From assembly GCF_008727875.1 (NCBI RefSeq), contig NZ_VTWS01000005.1, positions 248,001 to 312,000 of the forward strand: a stretch of DNA of 64,000 nucleotides, read 5' to 3'. The translations under genes and the position numbers were made by a program. Each line of letters opens with the position of its first letter. Position 1 is the stretch's first letter. This document shows, in pieces, positions 15,504 through 24,469 of the stretch. The DNA is from Larkinella humicola (GTDB lineage Bacteria; Bacteroidota; Bacteroidia; Cytophagales; Spirosomataceae). The notes beneath the pieces are model-generated. The model saw only the letters and a program-made list of their open reading frames with translations. It made no database searches and was not told where the DNA came from.

Positions 15504-16109
15504 TTATAAATTATAATTCCGATGCCAGGTGTAATAATCCGGTGGCGTAAAACCTGCATACTCTGAATATCCAGCCGTAAACAATGAGTACTCCAGGTCT
15601 TCACCAATCCGAATGCAATCGGTCAATGCCAAATCAAATGATTCAAATTCTTCCGGCAATGACAGTAAAAAATCCTGCTCACTTTGCTCAAAGTCCTCGA
15701 CTTCCGATTCACGATGCGTTGATAACAGGATGATATTGTCTGCACCAGCGAGGTAAGCCAACCTTGCTACCTTGGAGATCCGCAGGAAACGGCTTAACGT
15801 AGCCGATTTGCCTAACGGTTGAAGGCTTAGAATTCGGTTCTTCTGTAGCAATAGAACATAAACTTTGTCCGGATCTTTATTCTCTTCCCGCTCCCAGAAG
15901 GCTCGGAAAAGCATCAAAGCATCCGCGGGCGTCTCAATGCTGATTGGAACATAGTTTTCAGGATAGACATACTCGATTCTGAATTGTGGCAGCAAGCTCA
16001 GACTATCCAGCGAAGGAAAGAAACTAAGTACCTCGCTAACCGTTCGTGAAGTTTGTGGGGGCGCACTTGCGCCGAATGCTACAGGAATGTAGTTTTGCTC
16101 CTGACTCAT
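15504..16109 (-). CDS. RadC/JAB-like protein with altered active site
   Basis: A 201-aa protein. Residues 70-190 follow the strand-helix order of the RadC JAB/MPN domain found in Bacteroidota elements (YVLLLQKNRILSLQPLGKS, AYLAGADNIILLSTHRE, SEQDFLLSLPEEF, ALTDCIRIGEDLEYSLFTAG). The catalytic HxHP motif reads STHRE, so one metal ligand is lost and zinc peptidase activity is doubtful. The role of RadC-like proteins is unclear even when intact. It lies 33 nt upstream of the HTH gene on the same strand. Confidence 0.6.
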   Translation of the reverse strand: MSQEQNYIPVAFGASAPPQTSRTVSEVLSFFPSLDSLSLLPQFRIEYVYPENYVPISIETPADALMLFRAFWEREENKDPDKVYVLLLQKNRILSLQPLGKSATLSRFLRISKVARLAYLAGADNIILLSTHRESEVEDFEQSEQDFLLSLPEEFESFDLALTDCIRIGEDLEYSLFTAGYSEYAGFTPPDYYTWHRNYNL

Positions 16110-16294
16110 AACAGTAACTGTTTTGGGTTCTCAAACCCCTTCGCTCGATCCGCCAAGATTTACAGCGTTGGGGTTTCTATTTGATTAACCTGGCAACTTC
16201 CTCGTACAATTCAGCGAGCAACTAAGTGGATGATCATCCCACTAATTCTGTTTCGCCTTTTCTGATTTACGCCATTTGTTATTGCAACAATACA

Positions 16295-16320
16295 AATACT
16301 TGTATTATAATACAAGTATT
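16295..16320. promoter_or_regulatory. Perfect 26-bp palindrome
   Basis: AATACTTGTATTA followed directly by its reverse complement, no spacer. It lies 15 bases after the stop of the XRE gene at 16336 and upstream of the RadC-like gene at 16109. It may be an operator for the XRE protein or a weak terminator. Confidence 0.55.
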
Positions 16321-16335
16321 ATAAGAAAAAATTTG

Positions 16336-16542
16336 TTACTCTAATTTGATGATAAGCCGTTTGTTAAGCGCTGTCGCTATTTTCTGAAGTGTATCAATTG
16401 TTAAATTCTGATTCCCATTTTCAAATCTGCTAAATGTTGATTCAGCAACCTCAATTTTTTCACCTAGTTCTTTTTGAGTCAATCCTACACTTAACCTTGC
16501 CTGTTTAATAAGTTGGCCGACCTCATTTTTAATTTCTGACAT
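16336..16542 (-). CDS. XRE-family antitoxin-like regulator
   Basis: A 68-aa protein that is a single XRE helix-turn-helix (IKQARLSVGLTQKELGEKIE, then STFSRFENGNQNLTIDTLQK), of HigA/antitoxin size. No toxin gene of the HigB/RelE type is adjacent, so it may be an orphan antitoxin or a regulator of island genes. Palindromes downstream may be its operator. Confidence 0.75.
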   Translation of the reverse strand: MSEIKNEVGQLIKQARLSVGLTQKELGEKIEVAESTFSRFENGNQNLTIDTLQKIATALNKRLIIKLE

Positions 16543-16630
16543 AGTCTGTTTAAGTTTAAAGCGAATGTATATCTCTGGTTGAAGATGTAGTTAATAAACT
16601 AAACCAACGGTCAAGGCTTTGAGCAAACGG

Positions 16631-16804
16631 CTATCTAGTGCCATTTTCTACAGTTCTTCTTTCTAGATCAGCAGCGATCAATGAGTTTAAGTAGCGGTTT
16701 AACGGGATTCCACTCTCCTGACACTTCTCCTTCATTTTTTCAAACCGTTCCGTTGAAACCCGAAGCGGATACCCTTTGCCCGATCGTTTGCTTTTAGAAC
16801 TCAT
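16631..16804 (-). CDS. Small ribbon-helix-helix-like protein (57 aa)
   Basis: ATG at 16804, TAG at 16631. The sequence starts basic (MSSKSKRSGKGYPLRVSTE) and continues RFEKMKEKCQESGIPLNRYL and then SLIAADLERR. A short beta strand followed by two helices is the pattern of CopG/Arc-type ribbon-helix-helix DNA-binding proteins. Such proteins regulate plasmid copy number, mobilisation or TA operons. The gene is short but has a good start, a compact fold and a plausible position upstream of the XRE gene. Confidence 0.6.
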   Translation of the reverse strand: MSSKSKRSGKGYPLRVSTERFEKMKEKCQESGIPLNRYLNSLIAADLERRTVENGTR

Positions 16805-16999
16805 CCAATAATTCTTGCCGTTTATTTGACTAATTATAGCGATTTGTTTGACCTAAATATGGTGATTTTTTTCATTAATTCGGGTATCACCAAATAATAG
16901 TCAAACCGTAGAACGGTTTACAATTAAACCTGAAAATTCAGCCAGAATCACGTGACTTTTGATTAAATTGTACTGTTTCAGCTCCAAAAACACATTGCT

Positions 17000-17269
17000 A
17001 TGGCCGCAGGAAATAAACAAACAATCCGGGAGTTCATCGATGAAATGAATGCCTCCACCCAGGAGATTCTACAACACCTCAATGACAACGGTATTAATTA
17101 CAATTTGAACGCCTGGGTCACCATTGCCAAATACGCCAACCTGTTTAACATAGGCAATACATCCACGATTTCAAGTTGGATCAGCCAGGGAATTATTCCA
17201 CCAGAGAACGTTATCGAGATTACGGCCCTAAATGGTCTGAAGCTTATTAAGGCTGTAGCCTATAGTTAA
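17000..17269 (+). CDS. Small protein with possible HTH
   Basis: An 89-aa protein, family not recognised. Residues 38-70 (WVTIAKYANLFNIGNTSTISSWISQGIIPPEN) resemble a short DNA-binding helix-turn-helix in which a Trp-containing recognition helix is followed by a wing. The N-terminal 30 residues are a polar helix. It is the only plus-strand gene between 14.5 and 26.9 kb and is followed directly by a terminator, so it is transcribed against the phage-like block; it may be a regulator or CI-type switch component. Confidence 0.55.
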   Translation: MAAGNKQTIREFIDEMNASTQEILQHLNDNGINYNLNAWVTIAKYANLFNIGNTSTISSWISQGIIPPENVIEITALNGLKLIKAVAYS

Positions 17270-17276
17270 GTCTTTG

Positions 17277-17318
17277 GAAAAACAGCTTGGCCAAAGAGTA
17301 AACAGGCTGTTTTTCTAT
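17277..17318 (+). terminator. Terminator between convergent genes
   Basis: Inverted repeat GAAAAACAGC (17277-17286) and GCTGTTTTTC (17306-17315). The T-run on the right strand and A-run on the left allow use in both directions; it lies between convergent genes ending at 17269 and 17337. Confidence 0.7.
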
Positions 17319-17336
17319 ACAATTTGGACAATCACT

Positions 17337-19376
17337 CTAAAACGCGATCAGTACCCCAGTACACGTCTTACCCGATTGATAATTGTTCACCCGATTCAGA
17401 TAAAAATACCCACCCGCTATTTCGATGTCCCCAATTCGAACGTTTTTGAGACGGATTGGAAGATTTGGATTAAGCGTGGCCATATCGACCGGGCGCAAAT
17501 ACAGGGAAGGAATAAATACCCTAGGGCGCCGAAGGACCCGCTTTAAACCGCCGAAGTACCGTCCGATCAAAGGCACTTCACTGACTTGGCCAGGCACCGG
17601 GCTAAAAGCCAGCGAGAAGTTATTCTCATTGGTTACAATGGAATTTTCGCGCCGGGCAAACCAACAACCGGTCAGCGTTACCGTGGCTGGCTTGATGTTA
17701 CCGTTGATATCGAGAATCTGCGTAGCTACCTCGAACGTTTTCGTTGGTTCCACCAGAATAATACGTGGACTGGTGGAGTTTTTATTGATCTGGATGGTAT
17801 CTCCCTTGCCAATGATCGTGCGCGTTTCAATCAGTAACGGTGAACCAAAATCACCTACCTGCCGGGTTGAGGGCATAGTCGCCGAAAAGGGCAACTCAAA
17901 AAGGGCCGTTTCGGTTGACTGTGCCGTGTTTTCACAACGAATAACCCCATCTCCATACCCTTTGTCAACGCCGTCCTGCTCTTTGTATTTCACATAGTTT
18001 TTCTGGGCATACGGCTCGATCCGGAACTGAACTTCCGGCGCTTCACTTTCCTCAACCTTTGCCGACCAGTCAACTGCATTTACCCGGTTGTTGGTCAGAT
18101 CGGTCAACTTGATTAACTCTACCGTTTTGCGCTGATTGTCAATATTAAACCACCCCGACATCTGGAACGCAATGGCCTTTAGAAGCAGAGAGCATTTCAG
18201 ATCGGGGAGGTTTCGGGCAACCAACCACTTATCGCCCGTGTAAACGATCGGATCTGGCTCAAAGCTGGCGTAGGCGTATTCACTGGTTTGGAAAATTTTA
18301 ACCTGGTATTGAGCAATATTAGTTCGTTTTCTGACCGTCAACCTAATTTTTACAACGTCATCTTTTTTCAGCAGGACGGAAGTATCCACTTCGATTCGAT
18401 CCCGTTTTTCGACGAGTATAGATGTATTATAAAGGGTTTTACTCCAGTATCCCTGGTGGACATTAGACCCATTTACCTCAATGATTAGCATAACCTCAGG
18501 AGCTCCTAAATGAACGTGGGCAACAAACTCCTGGAATGCAACAACCCGCAACCTCATGGCTGTATCGGCTTTATACTGGAAAAGTGTCGGGTTATAATTA
18601 TCCGTCTTGCCGTCGTAGAAGAACGGGTCGCGGTTGTCAATAGAGAACGGCTGTATCCGATTTAACCCCCTATTGACTAAATCAATCGTTGAGGCATCAG
18701 CAAGTGTTACCCGCGCCCGTCGGGCATCTACCCAGTTTTGATCCCGGCTGACCGGCTCGGCTTCGCAGAAGGGCAACACCATTGCCTTAAATAGCGGATC
18801 TTCCAGCCAGGCACCCACCGGTTTATAGCCCTCTTCCTGCAAAGATTGTGCGACGACGTCGCGGACAAAGACGCTTGGAAATATGGCATCCTGGGGCACA
18901 ATACCCTCGCTGACGGTTCCATAATCTAAAATTGGGTAGCAGACGCCTTCCGTAGCCCCGGCGCGCGCGTTGATCTCGTCCAGTGTCCAGGGATGATCCA
19001 GCCGGGAAAGATCCAGATCCCGAATGGATTTTTCCCCCAGGCTATCGAACAGCCCACGGTGATTTTCGTAAATGACGACTTTCCAGATCCCTTGAAATCC
19101 TTTTAGTTCCGCCCGGCCATCGAAGATAGTCTCCTCATCTTCAATGATCCGGGCAGGAATGAGTTTATAGGGATGCTGGCCACCGGCGTCCAATTGTTCA
19201 GCATGTTCCAGGATTTTCTGAATTGCCAGCGTATTCGGTAAATTGAATTGATTCGTGTAACTCAATTCCAGCGAGTCAGGAGAGGTTAAATCATTCGCCT
19301 GGTAATTGATTGCGTAATCGACCTCGGCGACCCATTGCCACCCCGCTTGCCCGAAAAAGTAAATTCCATTTTCCAT
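17337..19376 (-). CDS. Large phage tail-like structural protein
   Basis: A 679-aa protein. It is beta-rich throughout with no signal peptide. The N-terminus (FFGQAGWQWVAEVDYAINYQ, then LELSYTNQFNLPNT) and the Gly/Thr-rich middle look like Bacteroidota phage tail or baseplate hub proteins, but no diagnostic catalytic motif is visible. It forms a minus-strand block with the 95-aa coiled-coil gene and the terminase genes upstream. Keeping only one large structural gene suggests deletion of most of a prophage or a satellite that modifies a helper tail. Family placement is by overall character. Confidence 0.5.
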   Translation of the reverse strand: MENGIYFFGQAGWQWVAEVDYAINYQANDLTSPDSLELSYTNQFNLPNTLAIQKILEHAEQLDAGGQHPYKLIPARIIEDEETIFDGRAELKGFQGIWKVVIYENHRGLFDSLGEKSIRDLDLSRLDHPWTLDEINARAGATEGVCYPILDYGTVSEGIVPQDAIFPSVFVRDVVAQSLQEEGYKPVGAWLEDPLFKAMVLPFCEAEPVSRDQNWVDARRARVTLADASTIDLVNRGLNRIQPFSIDNRDPFFYDGKTDNYNPTLFQYKADTAMRLRVVAFQEFVAHVHLGAPEVMLIIEVNGSNVHQGYWSKTLYNTSILVEKRDRIEVDTSVLLKKDDVVKIRLTVRKRTNIAQYQVKIFQTSEYAYASFEPDPIVYTGDKWLVARNLPDLKCSLLLKAIAFQMSGWFNIDNQRKTVELIKLTDLTNNRVNAVDWSAKVEESEAPEVQFRIEPYAQKNYVKYKEQDGVDKGYGDGVIRCENTAQSTETALFELPFSATMPSTRQVGDFGSPLLIETRTIIGKGDTIQINKNSTSPRIILVEPTKTFEVATQILDINGNIKPATVTLTGCWFARRENSIVTNENNFSLAFSPVPGQVSEVPLIGRYFGGLKRVLRRPRVFIPSLYLRPVDMATLNPNLPIRLKNVRIGDIEIAGGYFYLNRVNNYQSGKTCTGVLIAF

Positions 19377-19416
19377 GAAACAGCTTATATGAATTGTTGA
19401 TAGTACGTTAAAGCAA

Positions 19417-19704
19417 CTATAATCTTGAGCGATCGGTAAAACTTAGGGCCCAACGAATCGATCTCAGTTTCTGTTTTTGTTGGTCCATATCCGCAAGATG
19501 TTGTTGCCATTGTTGTTCGATCTCCACATAGTAGACATTGTGCTCCCCGCCAGTAATCATGTTTTGCATAAGTGAATTCCAGATTACTTCGCGTTGGTTT
19601 CCCAAATCTTTGATCAGCTGGTTCAGATCGAAGATCCGCTTTTCAGTAGCTGCCTTGGTTAATTTCATCTCAACGAGAGATTCATTTGCTTTTTCTGTTG
19701 CCAT
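19417..19704 (-). CDS. 95-aa coiled-coil protein
   Basis: Not recognised as a family. Residues 15-85 are a strongly helical coiled coil with regularly spaced Leu/Ile and many Gln/Glu (IFDLNQLIKDLGNQREVIWN and QQWQQHLADMDQQKQKLRS). It lies 40 nt upstream of the tail-like gene and just after the terminase stub, so a small head-tail or scaffold-like part is possible. No other function can be read from it. Confidence 0.55.
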   Translation of the reverse strand: MATEKANESLVEMKLTKAATEKRIFDLNQLIKDLGNQREVIWNSLMQNMITGGEHNVYYVEIEQQWQQHLADMDQQKQKLRSIRWALSFTDRSRL

Positions 19705-19730
19705 GATAAAATGGGTGGATTCGTAATTTT

Positions 19731-19946
19731 TTAAATCATTTTAAGACCCAGAATCCAAGTACGACGAACCTTGGCAGGCCCCATTTTCGGTTTGTTGTAT
19801 TTGGTGAACACCGCACCTCGGACGGCATCGATGGCGTGGTTATAGGCATCGATCGGATCGTTTGTTGCTTTTCTACCAGCCATGATCCATTGGTAGATTT
19901 TAACTTCCCGAGCCAGATCCTTTTTAGTGTGAATTGTGTTTAGAAA
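19731..19946 (-). pseudogene. C-terminal stub of phage large terminase (TerL)
   Basis: A 71-codon open frame preceded by an in-frame stop and no convincing start. It carries DLAREVKIYQWIMAG and NDPIDAYNHAIDAVRGAVFTK, the hallmark end of the TerL nuclease domain (the NHxIDAxR helix). The ATPase and most of the nuclease are missing, so it cannot package DNA. It follows the small-terminase gene in normal order, showing that an internal deletion removed most of TerL. Confidence 0.8.
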
Positions 19947-19961
19947 TCAATTTTCCTCTTC

Positions 19962-20438
19962 CTAGCCTTCGGAATCCCCTAAATTCATTGTTAAATCAAT
20001 CTCAGCCGCCAGATCAATATGAACCTTATCCCGCCAGTGTTCCGGTTGTCGGTTTTTCAACCAATTGAGTGCGGCCCCGGCATCCGGAGGAATGTATTTG
20101 GTCACGACTTTGGTCACGCTGAGGAGCGCCTTATCGTAACCGCCAGTACTGGGATTGAACGGCGCATTTCCTTCACGTGTAACTTCGTGATGTTCAAAGC
20201 CAATGCAGCGTTTGTAGAAAGCTTCCGCCACATTCATATCAGCGATTAATTTTCCTTCCTTGACTGACTGTAAAAAATCGGGATACTGTTTCTTCCAGTT
20301 ATTAATAGTCTTTTCAGAAACACCAAATTGTTTACCTAAATCGATGTCCGTAGCTCCCATTAGGCAGTATTGGCGAGCAATGGCAGCGTACTCCGGTTTG
20401 TACTTAGTGGGCGTTCCTCGTTGTGATTGATTTTCCAT
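19962..20438 (-). CDS. Phage small terminase-like protein (TerS)
   Basis: A 158-aa protein from the Met at 20438; the longer upstream extension lacks domain character. Residues 15-50 form an HTH (YCLMGATDIDLGKQFGV, then TINNWKKQYPDF), followed by GKLIADMNVAEAFYKR, the typical small-terminase oligomerisation helix. TerS recognises packaging sites on phage DNA and recruits TerL. It is intact while TerL is only a stub. Retention of terS without terL is a feature of PICI-type satellites, which redirect a helper phage packaging motor. Confidence 0.75.
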   Translation of the reverse strand: MENQSQRGTPTKYKPEYAAIARQYCLMGATDIDLGKQFGVSEKTINNWKKQYPDFLQSVKEGKLIADMNVAEAFYKRCIGFEHHEVTREGNAPFNPSTGGYDKALLSVTKVVTKYIPPDAGAALNWLKNRQPEHWRDKVHIDLAAEIDLTMNLGDSEG

Positions 20439-20460
20439 GGTGTGGATATAGATTGAAATT

Positions 20461-20778
20461 TTAAGAAACCGGTAAATTTTCGCTCTTATCGAGATTAATG
20501 AAGTTTTCATTTTCATCAATTACCCCAATATACCTCGACGAATCATAAGAGCTGTCAAGTTCTGAATAACCATCATCCTGAATGTCAGAAAGAGTTACTA
20601 ATCGATAAGTGACATGGGGAAGGTCACCGTTTTCTCCCTCCCATAGGATAGTATGTAAAAGATGAACCTTCTCTTTGAATTGCTCTCCTTCTTCGCTATC
20701 AGTGTAGCGGCCGACTAACCACAGACCAGAAACTGGAACTGTAGTAATGCTGAGAACTTTTTGATCTGACTTTGGCAT
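20461..20778 (-). CDS. Uncharacterised 105-aa protein
   Basis: No family recognised. It is acidic (many Asp, Glu and Ser), with a beta-strand-rich centre (ITTVPVSGLWLVGRY, HVTYRLVTLSDIQDD) and no membrane segment. It lies 22 nt upstream of the small-terminase gene on the same strand, so the two are probably cotranscribed. The upstream gap holds the iterated CCCACTTCTCCCA motif. Confidence 0.5.
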   Translation of the reverse strand: MPKSDQKVLSITTVPVSGLWLVGRYTDSEEGEQFKEKVHLLHTILWEGENGDLPHVTYRLVTLSDIQDDGYSELDSSYDSSRYIGVIDENENFINLDKSENLPVS

Positions 20779-20961
20779 AAGATTTTGAAAGTTTAAAGTG
20801 GTGAATCAATTTCAGCAAGTTCTCGAATTTCATTTACAATCGACTGATATTGTTCCAATGACCGAATGATATAGAATTGTGGCCTAAAATAACTTTTATA
20901 TAAACCGTGCAGTGGATAATATTGAGTAGTTTGTTTTTCCCCATTGTGTGATTAAAATTGA

Positions 20962-21259
20962 AAAGTGGGAGAAAAATTATTTTAAGGATTTTTCGACAAT
21001 GCATTGACTTTTAAATGCTTACAAAGTATCCCACTTCTCCCACTCTTTTAATTAACTTTTGTCTATAACATATGGAATTATTTTTCACTCCTCCAACTGC
21101 TTTATGTATTGTCACTGTTTTTCACTCTCATATCTTTATTCCTTATTTATCTGGGAGAAGTGGGATAGAATAGAATAATAAGAAGACTTAATGATTGTAA
21201 ATCAATATTTTAATCAATATCCCACTTCTCTCCCATTTATGACCCACTTCGCCCACTTC
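20962..21259. repeat. Iterated CCCACTTCTCCCA motif, candidate replication origin
   Basis: Five related copies, several with a leading TAT: 21027-21044 (plus), 21151-21167 (inverted, exact over 16 bases), 21218-21235 (plus, one extra TC), 21241-21259 (shorter, plus) and a partial one at 20962-20973 (inverted). The DNA between is very AT-rich. The array abuts the 3' end of the PrimPol-VirE gene. Iterons beside a primase/helicase gene are typical origins of phage satellites and plasmids; this role is inference. Confidence 0.6.
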
Positions 21260-23564
21260 AAAAACTGAGCGCTGAGTTAGGTTTAGGTCCAACAGATCGA
21301 AGGTAAAGGTAAAAGCCCCGTTTACCTTTACCTTCGGGAGCGTAGTACTCCTTGTCTGAATAAGGGAATCCCATCGCTTTCATTTCTTGGGAAATGATTT
21401 TCCCTTTCAGATTTTTAATGGTTGTAACCCCAGTCAGATATTCCAAAATTTCGCCTTGGCTCCATAGCATGGCGTTTTTCTTATCTGCCAGCTTAGGAAT
21501 CGTGAAATACTTTTCGATCAGGTCGCGTTCGGTCGGAACATCGTAATAACCTCCTGTCACTTCCTGAAGGCGCTGCACGTCATTTTGCGTAAGATCGTGA
21601 CGCTCTCCAGCTTTAAATAAATGATAAGCCTCGAGTAAAAGATCAGTTTTATTGATGGCATTATATCCCCTAAAATCAATAGATATGACGTTGATCGGAA
21701 TTACACGTCTATTATTGTGCGGATCAGGAATTACCTCTCTGGGGTTGCTCGTACCACACATGACGGCCAATCGTCGAAGTTTAATGAGGCCTCGGCCATA
21801 CGGTTCCCTCAGCGTGAAGAAATCCTTCGAAGCCAGACTCTTAAAGTGTTCGTGATCACGAAGTCCGTTCTTTCCAAACTCATCGTTAAACGATATCAAA
21901 TTGGAGCACATTGCCATTTCGTTATCCCGGTTATCAATCCATTTTGATTCTGCAAAATATGGCCGTAACTCTTCTGGAAATAGCCGTCGGAACCATGAGG
22001 TTTTTCCAGTGTTGGCCGCGCCGGTTAAAACGAGAACGATCGGGCAGGGCTGATCATAGACAGATGAGATAACTCCGATGAGCCATTTTCGAATAAAGAA
22101 CTCCTTATAGTCCGGAAAGAATTGGCCAGGTCCGAAACCGGTATCCGTTTCGATCGTAGCCGCAAGTGCGGCTATAATTCCCGTTGGCTTGCGATCCTCA
22201 TTATCTCGGAAGAAATTACGTAGTGGGTTATACGAAGGTGTGAAATCCGACTTGATCAAAATATCGAACATCGGATAGGTGACCTTGGGGAGCAGCTTAT
22301 TGGCGGCCACAAAGATTTTATTTAACCGACGTTGATCTTGAACAATACCCTGCTCATCTTCATAATAGCGGGTAATTTCATTAAAACGCATTGGATGGTT
22401 ACTTCGCAGGAATAGCTCCAGTTGGTCGTAAAGCGTCTCATCCGATTTGATTTCCTCCCGAGTTGCGAAAACCTGTTTGACGATATCCCGGCTTTCCTCT
22501 TCCGGGATCTCCAACTTTTTTAGGTGATCGACCGCACCCTCCACCGTGCCGTGCTGCTTTTTGTACATCGATGCTACCGAAACGATCTCTTTCGTTTTCG
22601 GCGTCATGATCTGCAAACCGGCTTCTTTGGCCAGGTAGTAGAACGTCGCAATTTTTATTTCACGCGATCCATACCCCAGGGCGTAGGTAAACATCTTGTC
22701 TACCTTCTCAAAATCGTACGGGGAGGCAATCTGATTTTTACAAATCTCGTGAAAGATTGCCCTGGCACTTTCCCCGAGTTCCGATATCAAAGCGAAGCAA
22801 ACCCGCAGCCGCTGGTGGTAATCTGGCGTAATATCGACCCGCTCGTCGATGACCTGTTTTACCACGAAATCGAGGTCGTCCTTCGTATGAATGAACGAAC
22901 CGATGGTCGATCGTTTCTGCTCCGCTTTGCTGAGGTAGCTCTTCCAGAGCAGCGCCTTCGGATTATAAGGAATCGGCGTTCGTTCCTCATCCGTATCTCG
23001 GAAACAGAAGACACCCGGGTCATGAGAGCCGTAGCGCAGCCGTGAAATGTTTTTGCAGGCCGCGTCGATCTTCCGACCGTATTTCTCCAGATAGTAGTTC
23101 TCCAGGGCTAAAAACGCATCGGCAAACCGGGCCGGATCAATTTTGACCAGCACACACAACCCGGTACCGGAAATCGATTTAAAAACGGCGAAGGTGTACG
23201 GATCAATGATCATCTGCCGACGGACATCCTCCAGCTCGTCGTTTAGATCGTCGAGGTCAATGCCGATCAATCCGGACGGTGCCTTCAAACCATCATTCGT
23301 TTTTTGCGCGAATGTTCCCGAAACTGTGACACCATACAGTCCGATTTTATTGGGCCCGTTGTTTTTCAGCTTTTTCCGTTCCTCCTTAGTTTTACCCTGC
23401 TGAACGAACTCGGTTTGTTTTTTGAACGTATCCCGGCTGATATGCCAAAGGAAGTCCTCAACGGTAATATCGGGCATTGGCCTCCCTTTGGTGGGGAAGT
23501 ACTGACTTTCATACTGGCTTATCAAAGCCTCCAGAACCAGAGGCTTAGTTTTTTTATCGTTCAT
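21258..23564 (-). CDS. PrimPol - VirE/D5-like replication protein
   Basis: 768 aa from Met 23564; the earlier start overlaps the upstream gene. The first 200 residues are a BT4734-like primase-polymerase domain with GLIGIDLDDL (metal Asp-x-Asp) and KSISGTGLCVLVK. The middle linker binds no obvious motif. Residues 490-650 form a VirE/SF3-like ATPase with Walker A GAANTGKTSWF (near 515), Walker B NLISFNDEFG and sensor CGTSNPREVIPDPHNNRR. Such fusions prime and unwind the DNA of integrative elements. It sits beside an iterated motif array, so it is probably the island replication initiator. Confidence 0.85.
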   Translation of the reverse strand: MNDKKTKPLVLEALISQYESQYFPTKGRPMPDITVEDFLWHISRDTFKKQTEFVQQGKTKEERKKLKNNGPNKIGLYGVTVSGTFAQKTNDGLKAPSGLIGIDLDDLNDELEDVRRQMIIDPYTFAVFKSISGTGLCVLVKIDPARFADAFLALENYYLEKYGRKIDAACKNISRLRYGSHDPGVFCFRDTDEERTPIPYNPKALLWKSYLSKAEQKRSTIGSFIHTKDDLDFVVKQVIDERVDITPDYHQRLRVCFALISELGESARAIFHEICKNQIASPYDFEKVDKMFTYALGYGSREIKIATFYYLAKEAGLQIMTPKTKEIVSVASMYKKQHGTVEGAVDHLKKLEIPEEESRDIVKQVFATREEIKSDETLYDQLELFLRSNHPMRFNEITRYYEDEQGIVQDQRRLNKIFVAANKLLPKVTYPMFDILIKSDFTPSYNPLRNFFRDNEDRKPTGIIAALAATIETDTGFGPGQFFPDYKEFFIRKWLIGVISSVYDQPCPIVLVLTGAANTGKTSWFRRLFPEELRPYFAESKWIDNRDNEMAMCSNLISFNDEFGKNGLRDHEHFKSLASKDFFTLREPYGRGLIKLRRLAVMCGTSNPREVIPDPHNNRRVIPINVISIDFRGYNAINKTDLLLEAYHLFKAGERHDLTQNDVQRLQEVTGGYYDVPTERDLIEKYFTIPKLADKKNAMLWSQGEILEYLTGVTTIKNLKGKIISQEMKAMGFPYSDKEYYAPEGKGKRGFYLYLRSVGPKPNSALSF

Positions 23565-23596
23565 GGCAATTGATGTGGATCCTTTAAATTGGCAGG

Positions 23597-23995
23597 CTAC
23601 TGTTTTAGAAGTGGCTGAAACCATTTCCAGAACTCCTCAAAATTGCTGACTTTGATAATTGTCTCTGTGATCCCTTTTCGCCAGGGATCGACATAATTTC
23701 CCTGCATTACTTTGACGGTATATTCTTTCTCCTTGAAGTGAATTCGCAAATCGAAATAAGGCCTTACCTTAGGGGCCTTTCTATAGCCGGTATAATAATT
23801 TAGTTTTTCAGCTGGCCGGTGTCTGCATTCAGCACCTCCACCATGTATTATTACGCAGGCGGCAATACATTCAGCAAGTTTGATGGGAGTGGAATCTGAA
23901 AAATCGGGCCAAGAAATGAGATCGGGAGATATGTCTGGATGTTCTTTCTTCAGTTTCTCCCATTCAAGCAAGCTTAAGTTCCAGAGAGCATTCAT
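23597..23995 (-). CDS. Uncharacterised 132-aa protein
   Basis: No family recognised. Mixed alpha/beta character with HGGGAECRHRPAEKL in the centre and a Trp/Phe-rich C-terminus (FEEFWKWFQPLLKQ). It overlaps the HTH gene by 4 nt upstream and is followed by the PrimPol-VirE gene, so it is part of the replication/excision operon. A helper role in replication or excision is likely from context, not from sequence. Confidence 0.55.
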   Translation of the reverse strand: MNALWNLSLLEWEKLKKEHPDISPDLISWPDFSDSTPIKLAECIAACVIIHGGGAECRHRPAEKLNYYTGYRKAPKVRPYFDLRIHFKEKEYTVKVMQGNYVDPWRKGITETIIKVSNFEEFWKWFQPLLKQ

Positions 23996-24372
23996 GCAGC
24001 TCTACGCCCTCCCTTGCGTTCTTTTGACGTTAGTCGTCGATTTTGCCGAACAGCAATGATTTGCCGAGCTTGTTCATCAAGTTCGTTTGCTGTTTTTTGA
24101 CGTCCAGATTTAACCCAGTCCAAAAGATCTTGGCGGATAAAATAAAGGCGTTTACCCTGTTTGCTGAAAGGTATTTTTCGCTCATAAACTAGGCCATAGA
24201 TTGTCTGCGAAGTAAGGCTCAACAGATCAGCAGCCTCCCCAACTGTAAGTAATTCATTGACAATCAGACCATGATTGTTTAATTCTTGATTTGTCTTATC
24301 AGTTAGGAGGGTCTGCAACATCTCTTTAATGTTGCAGACATCATTTTGAAGTTTTTGGAAGTCTACTACCAT
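23992..24372 (-). CDS. Excisionase-family HTH protein
   Basis: A 126-aa protein. Residues 38-92 are a helix-turn-helix_17/excisionase domain (LLTVGEAADLLSLTSQTIYG, then RKIPFSKQGKRLYFIRQDLL). The N-terminal 35 residues are helical, the C-terminal 35 basic (NRRLTSKERKGGRR). Proteins of this type bind arm sites and direct excision of integrated elements in Bacteroidota. It begins a four-nucleotide-overlap pair with the 132-aa gene and lies between the integrase and the replication gene, the classic position. Confidence 0.8.
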   Translation of the reverse strand: MVVDFQKLQNDVCNIKEMLQTLLTDKTNQELNNHGLIVNELLTVGEAADLLSLTSQTIYGLVYERKIPFSKQGKRLYFIRQDLLDWVKSGRQKTANELDEQARQIIAVRQNRRLTSKERKGGRRAA

Positions 24373-24469
24373 CGTCGGTAAATTTTAAAACCGACGTAAA
24401 GAAGAAAGAAAAAAATACCTCAAGACAATACCTAGGGTACGCTTTGAGGTACTTATAAGGTATTGTTTT

